A stretch of DNA of 64,000 nucleotides from NCBI GenBank assembly GCA_030549495.1, contig JAUIRK010001017.1, positions 220,726-284,725 of the forward strand. The letters run 5' to 3'. The notes under the pieces are model-generated. The model did no database searches and had not been told where the DNA came from. It worked only from the letters and a program-made list of their open reading frames with translations. Made by a program: the position numbers and the translations under genes. This DNA is from Nectonema munidae (lineage: Eukaryota > Nematomorpha > Nectonematoida > Nectonematidae). This document shows, piece after piece, positions 1 through 11,074 of the stretch (the first letter of the stretch is position 1; each line of letters opens with the position of its first letter).

Positions 1-671
1 AAACAAATTAACTTTTCTCTTAAGTTCTTCGGGGAATGAATCCAGTTTAAAAAGGTTTTCCAACTGGTTAATACTGGTTGTGCACCCACTCAAAAAATAG
101 TCTAGAGAACAACTAGTTAATCATAAGAGCCACACCAGATTGAATAAAGACCCGCATGCGGCTCCGGGAGCCCTATTTGCGCACTACTGGATTATACCTA
201 CATATAAATTGAGAAAATAATTTCTTGATTTCGATACTATGATGTTTTTTATAATTCTGCTTTGATACTTACTCCAGATTTATCTTCTTTCTCTTTATTT
301 GTGAAATAATTTTTCTTCTTCAAGCTATTGCCATTCTTTACATTGACTTAATACAACAATTGAAGTGTAATCTAAGTTAACGAAGAAATCACTAGTGATA
401 AGGGGAAAACATATCATTTGAAAACATAACAAAATCTCTAAGCGAGTTAAAAAAATTTCGCGTAGTGTTATTTTCGCGAGCAATCATTTATTTTCAAACT
501 TCTCTTCATATGTTATACATATTTTTCTCTGCAGGAATTTCAGATTAATATATTAGGCAGTTATATTTTGGCAAATTTTGTAACTGAAATTTGAAAGAAA
601 AAAAAATTCATGATTTACAGTATCAAACATATTCGTGCGTGTATAAAATTCAATTGACAAACAAATATTTT
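1..671. other. AT-rich sequence without recognisable features
   Basis: No open frame of note, no terminal repeats and no splice-like block that I can tie to the SGSM gene. The missing first exon could be here or outside the window. Confidence 0.5.
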
Positions 672-825
672 CACTGATAAAGGTGTACGAGGGGTGTTTT
701 TAACCGAGAAGGCACAATTGCGCCGTTTCTATCTAATTATAAGGAAAGTAGGCCTGATACGGGATCGAACCCAACACCTTGAGTTATCGAAACCTAGTAT
801 CTAAACAACCATAATCATGCTCCCA
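672..825 (-). repeat. tRNA-derived SINE-like copy 1
   Basis: Aligns over about 150 bp with 23883-24034, including the GGTGTTTT and CACAATTGCGCC blocks. Read on the minus strand it contains a perfect RNA polymerase III B box (GGGTTCGATCCC, 761-772) with an A-box-like GGTTGTTTAGAT upstream. There is no complete cloverleaf and no paired acceptor stem, so this is a SINE head, not a tRNA gene. Confidence 0.65.
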
Positions 826-1130
826 TCTTATAACCATAAACTCTATAAATGCTAATATTTTATATGTTATAAATTAAATTATATTGGTTAAATTCTAATT
901 TATGTTATAAACATTATAAAAATCTATAAAACAGTATTGACCCATAAATTATTGAGTTCGCGTGATTTGTACTCCTTTAGTTTTCGAAAATGATATTAAA
1001 TAACTTACTCGACTCAAAAATAATCATGGCCTGAAAATATCTGCCCAAAAAACAAATCATATATCTCCAAAATTTGGTTTACATACACAGACGGATTTAT
1101 ATACCTTCGGTTAGGAACCCCTGGTCTTCC

Positions 1131-1205
1131 TAAAGGTAAAGATACCGGTCGGTGTTTTCGTCGAGATTCGACCACGTATACATCTTGATTTGCGCTACCC
1201 CTGAT
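1131..1205. repeat. Short fragment related to the SINE tail
   Basis: TACCGGTCGGTGTTTTCGTCGA resembles the TACCGTGGGGTGTTTTCATCGA end of the SINE-like copies. It is followed by GCGCTACCCCTGA, which looks like a hAT-type terminus read on the minus strand. Short and diverged. Confidence 0.3.
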
Positions 1206-1702
1206 TTAAATATAACTAAGTTTCAAATTCGAATAAACATATAAATAGTTTTAAAATATAAATAATAAAGACAATAAGTTTTAATTATAAATAATAAATA
1301 ATTAATCTATCGCAACAAACTTTCTAATCCATACCTACGAGGATGTTTGCTAAAATAACAGTCAATCACAGTATCAAAATCCACTTCATTATCGTAGTTA
1401 ATGTGTAGGAGTCCAAGGTTGGATCTCGGGATCTTATCCATCGATCCTCTCATATAAGTGTGTTGTCTCCGCAATGCACATAGACTTTTCTCACATCTAC
1501 ATGACGTTGCGGGATTGTGCATACATTCTGCAAAGAACTTAGATGTTCGGGAAAATAACACGATTGCTTGTACTGAAGATTTTGTCCGCATATCTAAAAA
1601 GATTCTTATCGTCTTCATTCTATTTGGTAGCTCAGCAATTTTAAGACTAAATAAATGAATGATACTCGTTTGAAGTATAAATACAAAATGAGCTGTGTAG
1701 AG

Positions 1703-2947
1703 TAGAGCACAGCATGGGCCTATGTCCGCTCATAACCGTTTAAAATTTCATCAAGTCCGCCCCTACTCACCATATTTTTCTAAATATGCTTTTAACCTGC
1801 CCATATCCACTGTATTTTTTAAATATTTTTTCAACACGCCCATACCCTCCCTATTTTATTTAAATATTATTTGAAACCGTCCATACCTGCTTTTGTTTTT
1901 TGTACGATCCCATAACTTCTCACTATTTTTCATTCATTTCTCATTTTTATATTGTCATTTGAGCCTAACATCACCCAATGTTTTTCCATCTCGTTTTCGC
2001 CGTAATCTTCAAGTCTATTCTCAATATTTATGAAAAAATATGAGGAATTTTAAATTCAATTTATTTGACTAAACTTTAATTAAACACAGTAGATCCTTTA
2101 TAACGCGATGCCGGGCTCCAAACCATGGACCCGCGTTATAAATAGCCTCCGTTATAACGGATCTACTGAACCCACCCAATATTTTTGATATGATTGTTCT
2201 ATCATGTCGTGTTTGTCCCACTACATGTACAATTAAATGAGAAAAGTATTATGAAGCAGGGTGACAGAAGAAAGTTTAATTTAGTATTTACAAAATTTAA
2301 TCAAATTGTAAAATTTAAATATAAAATTTTCGATATTTTGACCATAAAAAACCGAAGCCAAGACTCCTCCCGAGTTATATTGTATCTCGTATTATAATGG
2401 ATCTACTGTGTATTCATCCTTCAGTAAAATTAAATTATGAGATTTTATTCATCAAAAAAACAATGAGGCTTTATTCGCAATAATAAAATTCATAAATTAT
2501 TATGCAAAAATGAGATTACCAACATTGTTTGGATCAAGACATGCTCTTCTCTTGTTGAGAGTTTTACTTACATTGCTGAAATTTGTTTCGCTTGATTCAC
2601 TAGAAACTGAGATGTTGAAGAATCTAAAAAAATTAGGAAATTTTCTAAATATACTCCTTTTTTTCTTCCATCAAAGTATTCCATCTTCATCCTAAGCTTA
2701 TTATAGATTGTTATTTTAGAAAAAACTCGTGAGCAAGCAACACCTAGTCTTATACTGTAATGTGCAGTTGAATAACGTGTGCAGTAGAACTCTATGATAA
2801 ATGTACATCAAAATTTGAACCCCCCCCCCCCCATCCCATACCTGTCTCTTATGTCATTTTTTAACTTATACCACCCCCCCCCCCCCCCCCCCCAGGGCAA
2901 ACCGGACGTGGGTAAATGGGCCTTAACCCTACCCATGTAGTGCTCCA
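1703..2947. mobile_element. Candidate fold-back element with ~16-bp terminal inverted repeats
   Basis: The left end TAGAGCACAGCATGGG and the complement of the right end TGGAGCACTACATGGG match at 13 of 16 positions. Just inside lies an imperfect tandem array (about 1765-1900, unit ~50-55 bp with a CCCATACC core), which recurs on the right near 2834. Two long C runs (about 2821 and 2874) and a separate MITE (2095-2410) are inside. No coding capacity. Target duplication not resolved. Confidence 0.45.
2095..2410. mobile_element. MITE with CACAGTAGATCC termini
   Basis: Left end CACAGTAGATCCTTTATAAC and right end, complemented, CACAGTAGATCCATTATAAT form a ~24-bp terminal inverted repeat. A third, inner copy of the motif (2148-2168, inverted) makes 2097-2168 a near palindrome on its own. 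The TIR resembles pogo/Tigger-type ends. No protein is encoded; the 67-codon open frame inside is accidental. Confidence 0.65.
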
Positions 2948-3330
2948 CTGTAGAAATCATTTTTAAACAAATGTGATCATTTAGCTGCCGTCAATTCTTT
3001 TTCTTGGCTAGCGAACTTGTAATCTATTCCGACTGCGCATTGAGTTTAGCCGTTACTACGATTGATAAAAAAAAAAAGACACAATAACCCTTAAAAAATA
3101 TATTGACCTCTGAATACAAGACATTTTTTTAGTGGAGCTTAAAAATGGAGGTTACTTTTACTATGATCTGTGTAGTAATTTTTCTCAGGTTAGGTAGATT
3201 AGCGCCCCCTAAATTTTATTTCATGGTAAATTTTTGCAAGTTTTAATGGAATATAAGTAATATATCGAAGAAACTCTATATTATTAAAAGTTCGACTTGT
3301 GACATTATTTTATTTTATTTTGTAGTGTTT

Positions 3331-3445
3331 TTAACCCGTTATCCACTTTACAAAAATAAAATCGCTTGCGTTTATTAATGCTTTTTAATATAAATCATCT
3401 GCTTTACATTAGATATCCTCTGATTATTCTGTTCATTACGGGTAA
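3331..3445 (-). mobile_element. TTAA-type MITE, family 1, copy 1
   Basis: Begins TTAACCCGTTATCCACTTTA and ends TTACGGGTAAA. Reverse-complemented it aligns along its whole length with the copies at 58788-58912 and 60438-60564, including the ATATCTAATGTAAAGCAGA and ATTTTATTTTTGTAAAG blocks. The TTAA flank and CCCGTTA ends fit piggyBac-type mobilisation. Confidence 0.65.
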
Positions 3446-6400
3446 ATTTTGTAAAGTAATCATAATTTTCACTTCATACTCCATTTGTTCTCGTATGATA
3501 GAATATAATTATTTATCCATGTATGATTACAATATGGATGCATGTATCCATTGATTTTCGTAAAAACTTTATTTATGTTTTTTAACAGTTATACTAATAT
3601 AAACAAGTAAACTTGATATTAAATTATTACTTTTTTATTAATAATTGTGACTTCTACCTAAAACACTCTAATGAATTATTTATCAAACACTTAAACATGT
3701 ATATTTGTGATACACATTTGATGTATCATTAACCTAACCACTATCCAACTTTTGTTATTGTTATTATTATTTATTTATTTTCGATTTTTTCACTATTTAC
3801 TATGAATAATTGAAGTTGAGTGTAATCAATATTGTTCTATCCCATCAATACTGTTTTTTATTTTTGCATAAAAGCTAGGCTTTTATATAAAAGTTATTTC
3901 TATATAAGCACTTTTATCGATCATTTTATTAGTATCTTTTATTGTATTCAGAGAAAATATCGAAAGAAAAAATTTTAAATGCCGACACAAAGTACTAAAT
4001 TTCAAAAGGAAAGATAACGTTATTTTTCAAAAAATTATTTTTTTCCAACATTTATGTTGATGTTAGTTATTTAGTTTGTTTAAAATTCCTTACTTACTTA
4101 GATATTTAATTAGTTTGTTATCAGATAGTTACTTAGTTAATTCCGGTTCTGCTAAATTAGGAGTTTCAGCATTTTGTTCATCAAAGTTTTATCTGTCAAT
4201 ATTTTGATTTAGTACGGCATTAATTATATTAACAAATGTTTGCTAAGATCCTGATATAATTATATGTCTCAAATTTGTATTTTGGATATTATAAATATGT
4301 TTGCCTATATTTTCTTTTAATTCAAATTCTTGTATTTTTTATTTCAGAGTTGCTTGAACTTTGGCCTAAATAGTTTATTTGGACCACAATCTTTCTTTGA
4401 AATAGTTTTTAGGCTTAACTTCCATTTTCTTAAAATATATAGACATTTAATTTTTTTAAATTACATTGTTCAAATCTAATTATTGGAAATTTTGAAATTC
4501 TATTTTTTCCCAACAAAAATTTTTGAGTTATTGCTAAGCGAGTTCAAAATAACATGACTTGTAGTAATTAATCCTCAATGGATGTTTTATAGATTACAAG
4601 ACATATATGTAGTTTCTATATATTGTTAAATAATCTGAATAAAATATTGAACATTAATCTTCATACAACGGTGCAGAAGCATGAATTGAGTTCATATAGG
4701 ATAATTCAATGAAACAAATATACCTCTGTGGTTTAATTATGTAGCGTGCTGAACGCGATATTCAGAGTACTGTTATTTGAATATACAGTTCATACTTTAT
4801 TCTATAAAAATACATATCTTCATTCATACAACTGTGTAAAACAAAAAAAAATACGAAAAATTTCAATAGATATTTATAAAAATTTATTTAAAATTGCGGA
4901 TGCGGATGCGAATGTTAACATGAAAAAAATTCGCGGATGAGGATGTAAAGCGGATGTAAAAATATTTGCGGATGATCCGCATATGTGGATGGGGATATCC
5001 GATACATCTCTAAAGAATCTCAAACAATATAATTTAACTTTTGCCATTTTGATTTCTAATTGCGACCGTTTTGATTAATGAGTGTGTCCGTTTTCGTTAA
5101 TGAGTGTGCCCGTTTTGGTTATGTTCAAAAGATTTTATGTCCGTTTTGGTAGTGAAGCCGTTTCGACTAAGAAGCGTTGAATTCTTATAGAATAATTACA
5201 TGTATAAGATGCACATCTGCAAATCCTTTAGCATACAGTACGCGATATTCATTAGACTTTTGGTTCGTTCCTAATAGAGGCGGGTTTTTTGAAATGATTT
5301 TTTAGATACTTTGTTCCAATGAATTAATATTTTCTCCACTTTTGTTAATATTTCTACTTTCAATGAGATTTTGATGATTTTCGTTAACCACCAAAATAGC
5401 CTTGTTATACGACTGAGAAAGAATATTGTATTTCTTCTTCTTTTAGTGCTTAGTACGTAAATATTTAGTTTTGTTTTACAAAATAACTATTTACTATTGA
5501 TTCTTTTCTTTCTCTATCTTATCTTTCCAATATAATATACTTTGATGAATCACTCAGATTGTATAGAGATATTATATATAGTTTTCTATATAGATGTTAT
5601 ATTTTTGGTCAGTAATAACGATTGCTAAAAAGAATCAATTATAGCATAACTGTTATTTATGGAGTAGTAAACACTTTGAAGCGATATACGATAGATCGAC
5701 ATACGTTAAAGCGATAATTTTAAATCGACAGACATGTTTAAGCCATGATCGCTTGAGCGATAAAACTATGTCAAATATTTCCTATTATTTAATGTAATGA
5801 AAGATATTTTGGTAATGTTTTCTTTACGTTTGCAACAAACAAAAATTTTAATATTTTTTAATTTTTTCTAAAATGGTTTGTTCAAGGATCTACTACTATG
5901 CCCTACTAATTAAGGAGCAAAACGAGAAATTGCAGGAGCGAATATTTTTTATAATTCTATACAATTGTTGAAATATTTTTTTCTTCCTGAAGCCCTTCGA
6001 TAAGCGGTGGGGGCAAGGGACCTAGGTCCCCTGGGATTTATTTTGCCCATCTGAAACTCCTTTGAAATATAAAAATGTTTTGCCCCCCCCTCTCCCCTCA
6101 CCCACCATACTTGAAGTGGGCGATGGGGCTAATTTAAACATTCAAGTCTTTTATTCTAGAAATCAAATATATACCATCTTTATCCTTAGATATTCATTTT
6201 ATTTAATGTTTTAGTTTTTTATCAAGATTTCTTAGAATAGTTGGCAATGTTTTTACACTTTGTTTAAATTTTTTGTTAATAAAACTTAGTACAAATAATA
6301 TCATTTTCATGTAATTTTTGCATATAACTTATGAATTGGAATAGCTAATTTATATAAATTTAAAGTTTGTAAAATATTTCTTCCAAAAATTTTAAACCTT

Positions 6401-6600
6401 CACTTTCTATTTAAAATGGCCAAATTTAAATTCACGGCTCCATACCTGTCAATTCATAGACCCATATCCTAAATAAATTTTCAAACAATTTACTTTACTG
6501 ACTGAATATACGTGTAGGTAGAATATGAAGATTATATAAGATGATTCTTTGTTTTTCTGTGTTACTAATCAAGCTTGGCAACAATTTAATTTAATTTTAA
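3446..6600. other. AT-rich stretch with low-complexity islands
   Basis: No gene seen. Notable sub-regions: a 34-bp repeat (4573-4606), a GCGGATGCGGATG-rich tract (about 4897-4990), three imperfect ~24-bp units with CCGTTTTGRTTAATGAGTGTG (5060-5150), and a GC-rich imperfect hairpin with GGGACCTAGGTCCC (6004-6110). Confidence 0.5.
4573..4606 (+). repeat. 34-bp exact dispersed repeat, copy 1
   Basis: The 34 bases starting CCTCAATGGATGTTTTATAG are identical at 14199-14232, while both flanks are unrelated or very diverged. Confidence 0.8.
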
Positions 6601-6614
6601 GCAACAATGCATTT

Positions 6615-7060
6615 CAGTACAGGGTAATCAATCTACCTAACCAATTCATTTGATATAAACCAGGCAAGATGAGAGGCTGGAAATATCTTTTGGCTTCTAA
6701 TCAATATTGCATCGGATTAGGGGGTTGTCGAATAATATGCCGTCGGGTAAATGAAGGGAGACTGCATTAACAATGAGTCCCCCTAATACAAACCTTTCCA
6801 TATACTCTTTAGAAGAGAGACATGTTTAACCTTCGAACACCATATATAAAATCGATTCAACCAAAAATTTAGCTCCCTAAATATTTACAAAAGAGATCAT
6901 TTTTGGTCATGGTATAAAACGTTAACTTGGTAAGAGTATAGCATATCTAATAGACTATACAGGTAGACTGTGACCATCCGTTTCAATAACGTAAATAGCA
7001 CTTAATACATCTGATGATTAGTGATCTATCTTATATGAATGATTTTCTTCCCTTGTTGAG
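6615..7060 (+). mobile_element. TTF/DUF4371-type hAT, copy A, 5' part
   Basis: Starts CAGTACAGGGTAA and contains CCAATTCATTTGATATAAAC. Both align with the complement of 51560-51618. The part at 6820-7045 (CCTTCGAACA, AAATATTTACAAAAGAGATC, TCATGGTATAAAA) aligns with the complement of 50010-50250. The copy is cut off at about 7060 by the opposite-strand BED-finger hAT and resumes near 9010. Coding sense is lost. Confidence 0.65.
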
Positions 7061-7848
7061 CTTGAAGAGTTGTTCACAAACTTTCTAAAAATTTTCAACG
7101 TAGCTGTCTAACTATAATTTTTTAATATCTCGTTTCTCATTTAAAAAAATAAATCAAGATATAAACTACTGTACTAAAAAATCGACAACATTGTTTATTC
7201 AAAAATCGTGTGAGTAATCCAAATCTCAATGGAATGGATGGCATCTTCTTTGTCCAAATTTTGCTGTTTTGGCCACTGCAACTTTTATATCTTAATCATT
7301 CCAATCTGTTTCGGAATTTGTTTTCAATGGCAAGTTACATGGAAAACGCTTGCTCACACTTATATGAAATGGCAAATCGAATCAGCTTTCAGAGCAATCT
7401 TTGCAAGCATATAACTCCCATTTCATTCGAAAAATCGCTATGAGATATTTCAGAACATGTTTTGGACCTCCTCAATCATTAACCAAATCAATAAACTGTT
7501 CTTTAAATAAGAAGTCTCCTAGACCAGATTACTAATAGAGATTATAAACTGGTTTTTGATAAATTGATAGTATTTTTCAAATTTTCGTAGACTAAGATAA
7601 TAAAGTGGAATTTTTTAGTATGATACACGGTTTTTTATGGCCTCCAGGACATTTTTATTAGTAAAAATGCCTTCGAAATTGGAGCAGATTATGCAATTAT
7701 CCCTGCTTCATTTCAAAAGCTTCATTTTTTTTTATTACAATGGAGTACTCTGATCTCTTTTCCTTGCAGCACAAGGTTAGGAATTCATATATTCATTATT
7801 CAAATCTATTCACTCCACGGACATCAGAAAATTCTACATTCATCTCGT

Positions 7849-8109
7849 CTAGTTTGCCTTCCAGAAATTGCTGGATTTCTTTCCATAGTATCGCTTTGGA
7901 AAGCTTTGGCAAGAGTTTTTCAAATTAAAAACAAATAAGATTTGAAGCATTTGCTTTAATGAAATACACTGTTTTAATGACTTCATTAAAACATTTTTCA
8001 ACTCATCGGGTATGGTTTTATGTCTCGGCGCACTGGGTACCAATGACATTGGAGATTTTTGCTTAGCCAGATTCTGACTTAATACCATGTGCTGTAAAAA
8101 ATTTATCAC
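7849..8109 (-). pseudogene. hAT transposase middle fragment
   Basis: 86 codons. Fits the stretch after the catalytic core (AKQKSPMSLVPSAPRHKTIP, then ELKNVLMKSLKQCISLKQ), the family's region between the HRxxL and NxIK..R motifs. Separated from the core by about 30 bp with a frame change. Confidence 0.55.
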
Positions 8110-8137
8110 TTTGTCAAATGTTTCTCTTACAGTTGTT

Positions 8138-8482
8138 CTATTGCTGAGTTTTGCAAAATAAAAAATTGTCTACCAGGTTCTTGTCATATACATATTGTAC
8201 GTAAGCGCAAAGCTGAGACAAGTTTGCAGCATCCATCGTTTCATCAATTTGAGCAAAAAAGTTGAAAATCAAATTCCGAATCAATAAAACCACGTCTGAT
8301 ATGTCATCAGACATCTCTTCTATTAGCCTTCTAACTGTATCTTTTAACACGAAGATATGCTTTAACTTTACAACTTCAGAACTTCTTAGCACATTCAATA
8401 TATCTTTGTAGGAAGGTAATATCAACTGTCCTGCTATGTTGTGGGACTTTTTGACAACAGATATTTTTTTGAAACTTTTCAA
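8138..8482 (-). pseudogene. hAT transposase core fragment (ZBED/SCAND3-like)
   Basis: 114 codons. Motifs in order: ILPSYKDI, KLKHIFVLKDTVRRLIEEMS, then FFAQIDETMDAANLSQLCAY, equal to the family's FFALQLDESTDVANLSQLLV block, which holds a catalytic aspartate. Here the D is kept (QIDET). Belongs with the fragments at 7849-8109 and ~7290-7390. Confidence 0.75.
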
Positions 8483-9009
8483 ACCATGCTTACTATTTTC
8501 AAAGACATTCAGATGTTATTTATCAAACATAAATTTGTGCAATCGTTCAGCCAATAATTTTGTTTAACGAACTCGAGTGCTTCACTACCACCGCAAGCTT
8601 TACTTGACGGGCTTTAAAAAAGTGGATGCTGACACAAAGGACATTTATGGTCCTCTTCCCCACCAGACGTTAATGCAATAAAACGAGATTTCAAGTGTGA
8701 GTCGTCATATTTCATTTTTTAGCCATTAAGAAAAATGCATATTTACAAATTAGGCATGGAAAGCAATAAAAGAAAATAATAGTACTCAATTCAAAGATTA
8801 ACTTATTTATTCTTTTTAAATGTGATTTATTGGCAAAAATGGTAAATGACACAATATGGGTGCATAATTTTGCGAAAAAACGATTCACTCAGTGTCCCCC
8901 TCTCAATCCCCGTGGAACTTCTTCGTGGCACCCGAAATCCAGTTTGAAAACTACTGAGCTAGAAGGTTGATGCAATCAGAATTACAAACAAGTTAATTTG
9001 ACTTCATAA

Positions 9010-9175
9010 AATCTTTGCAGTTGTGGTGGGATTGAGAGCTTACAGTGCAAGTATAATGCCGGGTAATAATAATGGTGTGTTCATTGGACAAAGATTCTTT
9101 TTTAATAAATTTTGAAAATTATAAAAAAAAAAGTTCACCCCTCGAAAAATTTTGAGGATGTGCATCCCTGGTTTA
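9010..9175 (+). mobile_element. TTF/DUF4371-type hAT, copy A, 3' part
   Basis: GTGGTGGGATTGAGAGC and GGTAATAATAATGGTGTGTTC align with the complement of 49425-49330. The translated block (SASIMPGNNNGVF) is the family's YDGASVMSGxxxGVQ motif. A possible hAT-like end, CATCCCTG, lies at 9164-9171. Confidence 0.6.
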
Positions 9176-9370
9176 TGCTTCCCTTCATTAAAAAATTATA
9201 TATTTTCAAAACCAATAAAAACCAGAGTTAAAAAATACAAATATTTCCATTTTGTATATTTCCATAAAAATTTTCAAGGTGAACTTAAAAGATAAAAAAT
9301 GTCACTAAAACTTAAAAACATTTCACTTGAATTTGAAAAGATTGCGAAAAATGACATCGGAATTTAAATC

Positions 9371-9860
9371 GGCATGGTTGATTTAGTATAGAAATTTGAA
9401 TAATATTCTTGTGCACAATTTTTAGATGAAAAATTTGTTACAATTTTTCACACCCTAATTGCTATAATTGAGTACAGAAATGAAATCAGCATGATTGATT
9501 TTGTATAAAAATATATGTTTTATTTAAAATTTGAATAATATTCTTGGAGAAAAATTTCAGACGTAAACCGCAAAATTGGTTGATACTTTCAGACATTTTA
9601 ACACCAGCATGATTGATTTAGTAAAAATATATTTTTTATTTAAAATTTCAAAATATTCTTGGAAACAAATTTTCGGTCCTAAATCCCTAACTTGATTGAC
9701 ACTTCCAGAAATTTTTATGCCCTAATTGTCAAAACTTAATCGAGAAATAATAGCAGCATGGTCAATTTAGTATAAAAATTTATTCTATTTAAAATTTGAA
9801 TGAATATTTACTTAGGCAATTTTATCATCAATCAAAATTTTGATTAACATTTGCTACAAC
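9371..9860. repeat. AT-rich minisatellite, four units of 117-149 bp
   Basis: Units start at AGCATGRTTGATTTAGTATA: 9371, 9488, 9606 and 9755. Shared blocks are TTTAAAATTTGAATAATATTC, TTGGA.AAAATTT and ACACCCTAATTG. Spacing is 117, 118 and 149 bp. No coding capacity. Confidence 0.75.
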
Positions 9861-11074
9861 ACTAAGTTACAAGTATAGACATTTTAATATAAATATTTTG
9901 TTAAAAAAATGTACATTTGATTTTGATTGACAGTTTTTGACATAATAGGGTCATTCAACTATTGTGAAAATAATATCAAAAGATGCAGCTAGCGATTTTA
10001 AGAAAAGTCACAAAGTTTGAAGGCATATAACTCAGCCAATTTTGTACAATAGACGTTTTAGTTGAGTGGTAAGAGGGGCTAAAATGCCCCTCTCTCACTG
10101 TTAGGGTTAATGTACACTGAGCTTAGTAATTGTGGGCTTGATTCATTCATTTCATTGATATCCAAGCCTATCAACTCTAATCTCAAATTACTCTGATTTA
10201 CCATCCTCAAGCATAATTCGAACATATAGCCTAACGGCTGAAACTGCTTTGATATCCAAACAACCAACGAACAAACTTTCAATTATAAATAAAAATTTAA
10301 TTTCTTTTAGAAGTCTTGCCAAATTTATATTACGTATTTTATTTTAAACTTTTTCCATATTTTTTTCTTGAATAATTAAAATATCATTTACTTTAGATGA
10401 AACAATTAAAGATAATCTGCTCGAGACAGTAAAACTTAAGGTAAATCATTGTAATTTATTTATTTTTAATATTTTCATATCTAATTTTATGCATTTATTT
10501 TTATTTCCAATTTGTTTCTATTTTATTTACTAAAATTTTGTGATCTGCAAGCCAAATTGCAAAACAAAAATGGCAATATACTTTTAACAAAAAAAGCCCT
10601 AATTTATTATATTTTATAGATTGGCTGGCCTAAAAGATCCAGTTATCATATAAATTGGATTTTGACATTTAGTTTTTAATGAGTTAAATTTGCTCAATAT
10701 GTATTTAAATTTAATTTTATTTGAAGTATATTATTTAATCTTATAAAAATTTCTCTACTTCATTCTAATCCTTTAAAGTTTAAAACATTGTTTACGGCCA
10801 ACTTATATATCCGCAAAAAAAAGTTTTATATCAATAGCCCTTTATAAGTTAATATATTGTTTAAGCAGGAATCAAACTTAAAACATTGCACGATTTATGC
10901 GAATCTAAAAAACGTTGTTAATAATAATTATATAATTACTTAATATAATTAAACAAATTCAAAATAGCGTTTACCTTATTCAACAAATTATTTATTTTAA
11001 ACCAAATATGCTTTATTTAGTCAACGTGTACTCTCTAGATTCAATTCATAACAATGTGTGTCAATCTCTGTTGT
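9861..11074. other. AT-rich region around SGSM exon 1
   Basis: Apart from the 44-nt exon at 10397, nothing is recognisable. A 67-codon minus-strand open frame at 10079-10282 has no known relative. A short palindrome (GAGGGGCTAAAATGCCCCTC) lies at 10072-10091. Confidence 0.45.
10397..10440 (+). CDS. SGSM exon 1 of those visible (start of RUN region)
   Basis: Acceptor tttactttag, donor AAG|gtaaat. Encodes ETIKDNLLETVKLK, which lines up with the vertebrate segment DAVKEKLLWNVKKE just before VKQIMEEAV. Enters in phase 1 and leaves in phase 0. Only 44 nt, so the call rests on its match plus the perfect phase fit with the next exon. Confidence 0.8.

Larger units (their letters stand above)
7200..8956 (-). 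mobile_element. BED-finger hAT transposon remnant
   Basis: Minus strand. The right end reads CAGTAGTTTTCAAACTGGAT on its own strand, a typical hAT terminus. In order it encodes a BED-type zinc finger (KSRFIALTSGGEEDHKCPLC, about 8715-8610), a transposase core (8482-8138, with RRLIEEMSDDISD and QIDETMDAANLSQLC), a following segment (8109-7849) and the C-terminal dimerisation block (SYKCEQAFSM..ENKFRNRLE, about 7390-7290). Similar to the ZBED5/SCAND3-type hAT family. Several stops and shifts make it a dead copy. The left end is not resolved. Confidence 0.75.

Noticed and set aside
755-825. tRNA gene on the minus strand (also at 23965-24030)
   Set aside because: A good B box, but no paired acceptor stem or full cloverleaf, and two alignable copies with a shared body: a SINE.
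9371-9860. CRISPR-like array
   Set aside because: Units are long, AT-rich, irregular in length and without spacers; the window is eukaryotic.
10079-10282. 67-codon minus-strand open frame
   Set aside because: No recognisable domain, repeat or regulatory context; such lengths are expected by chance.
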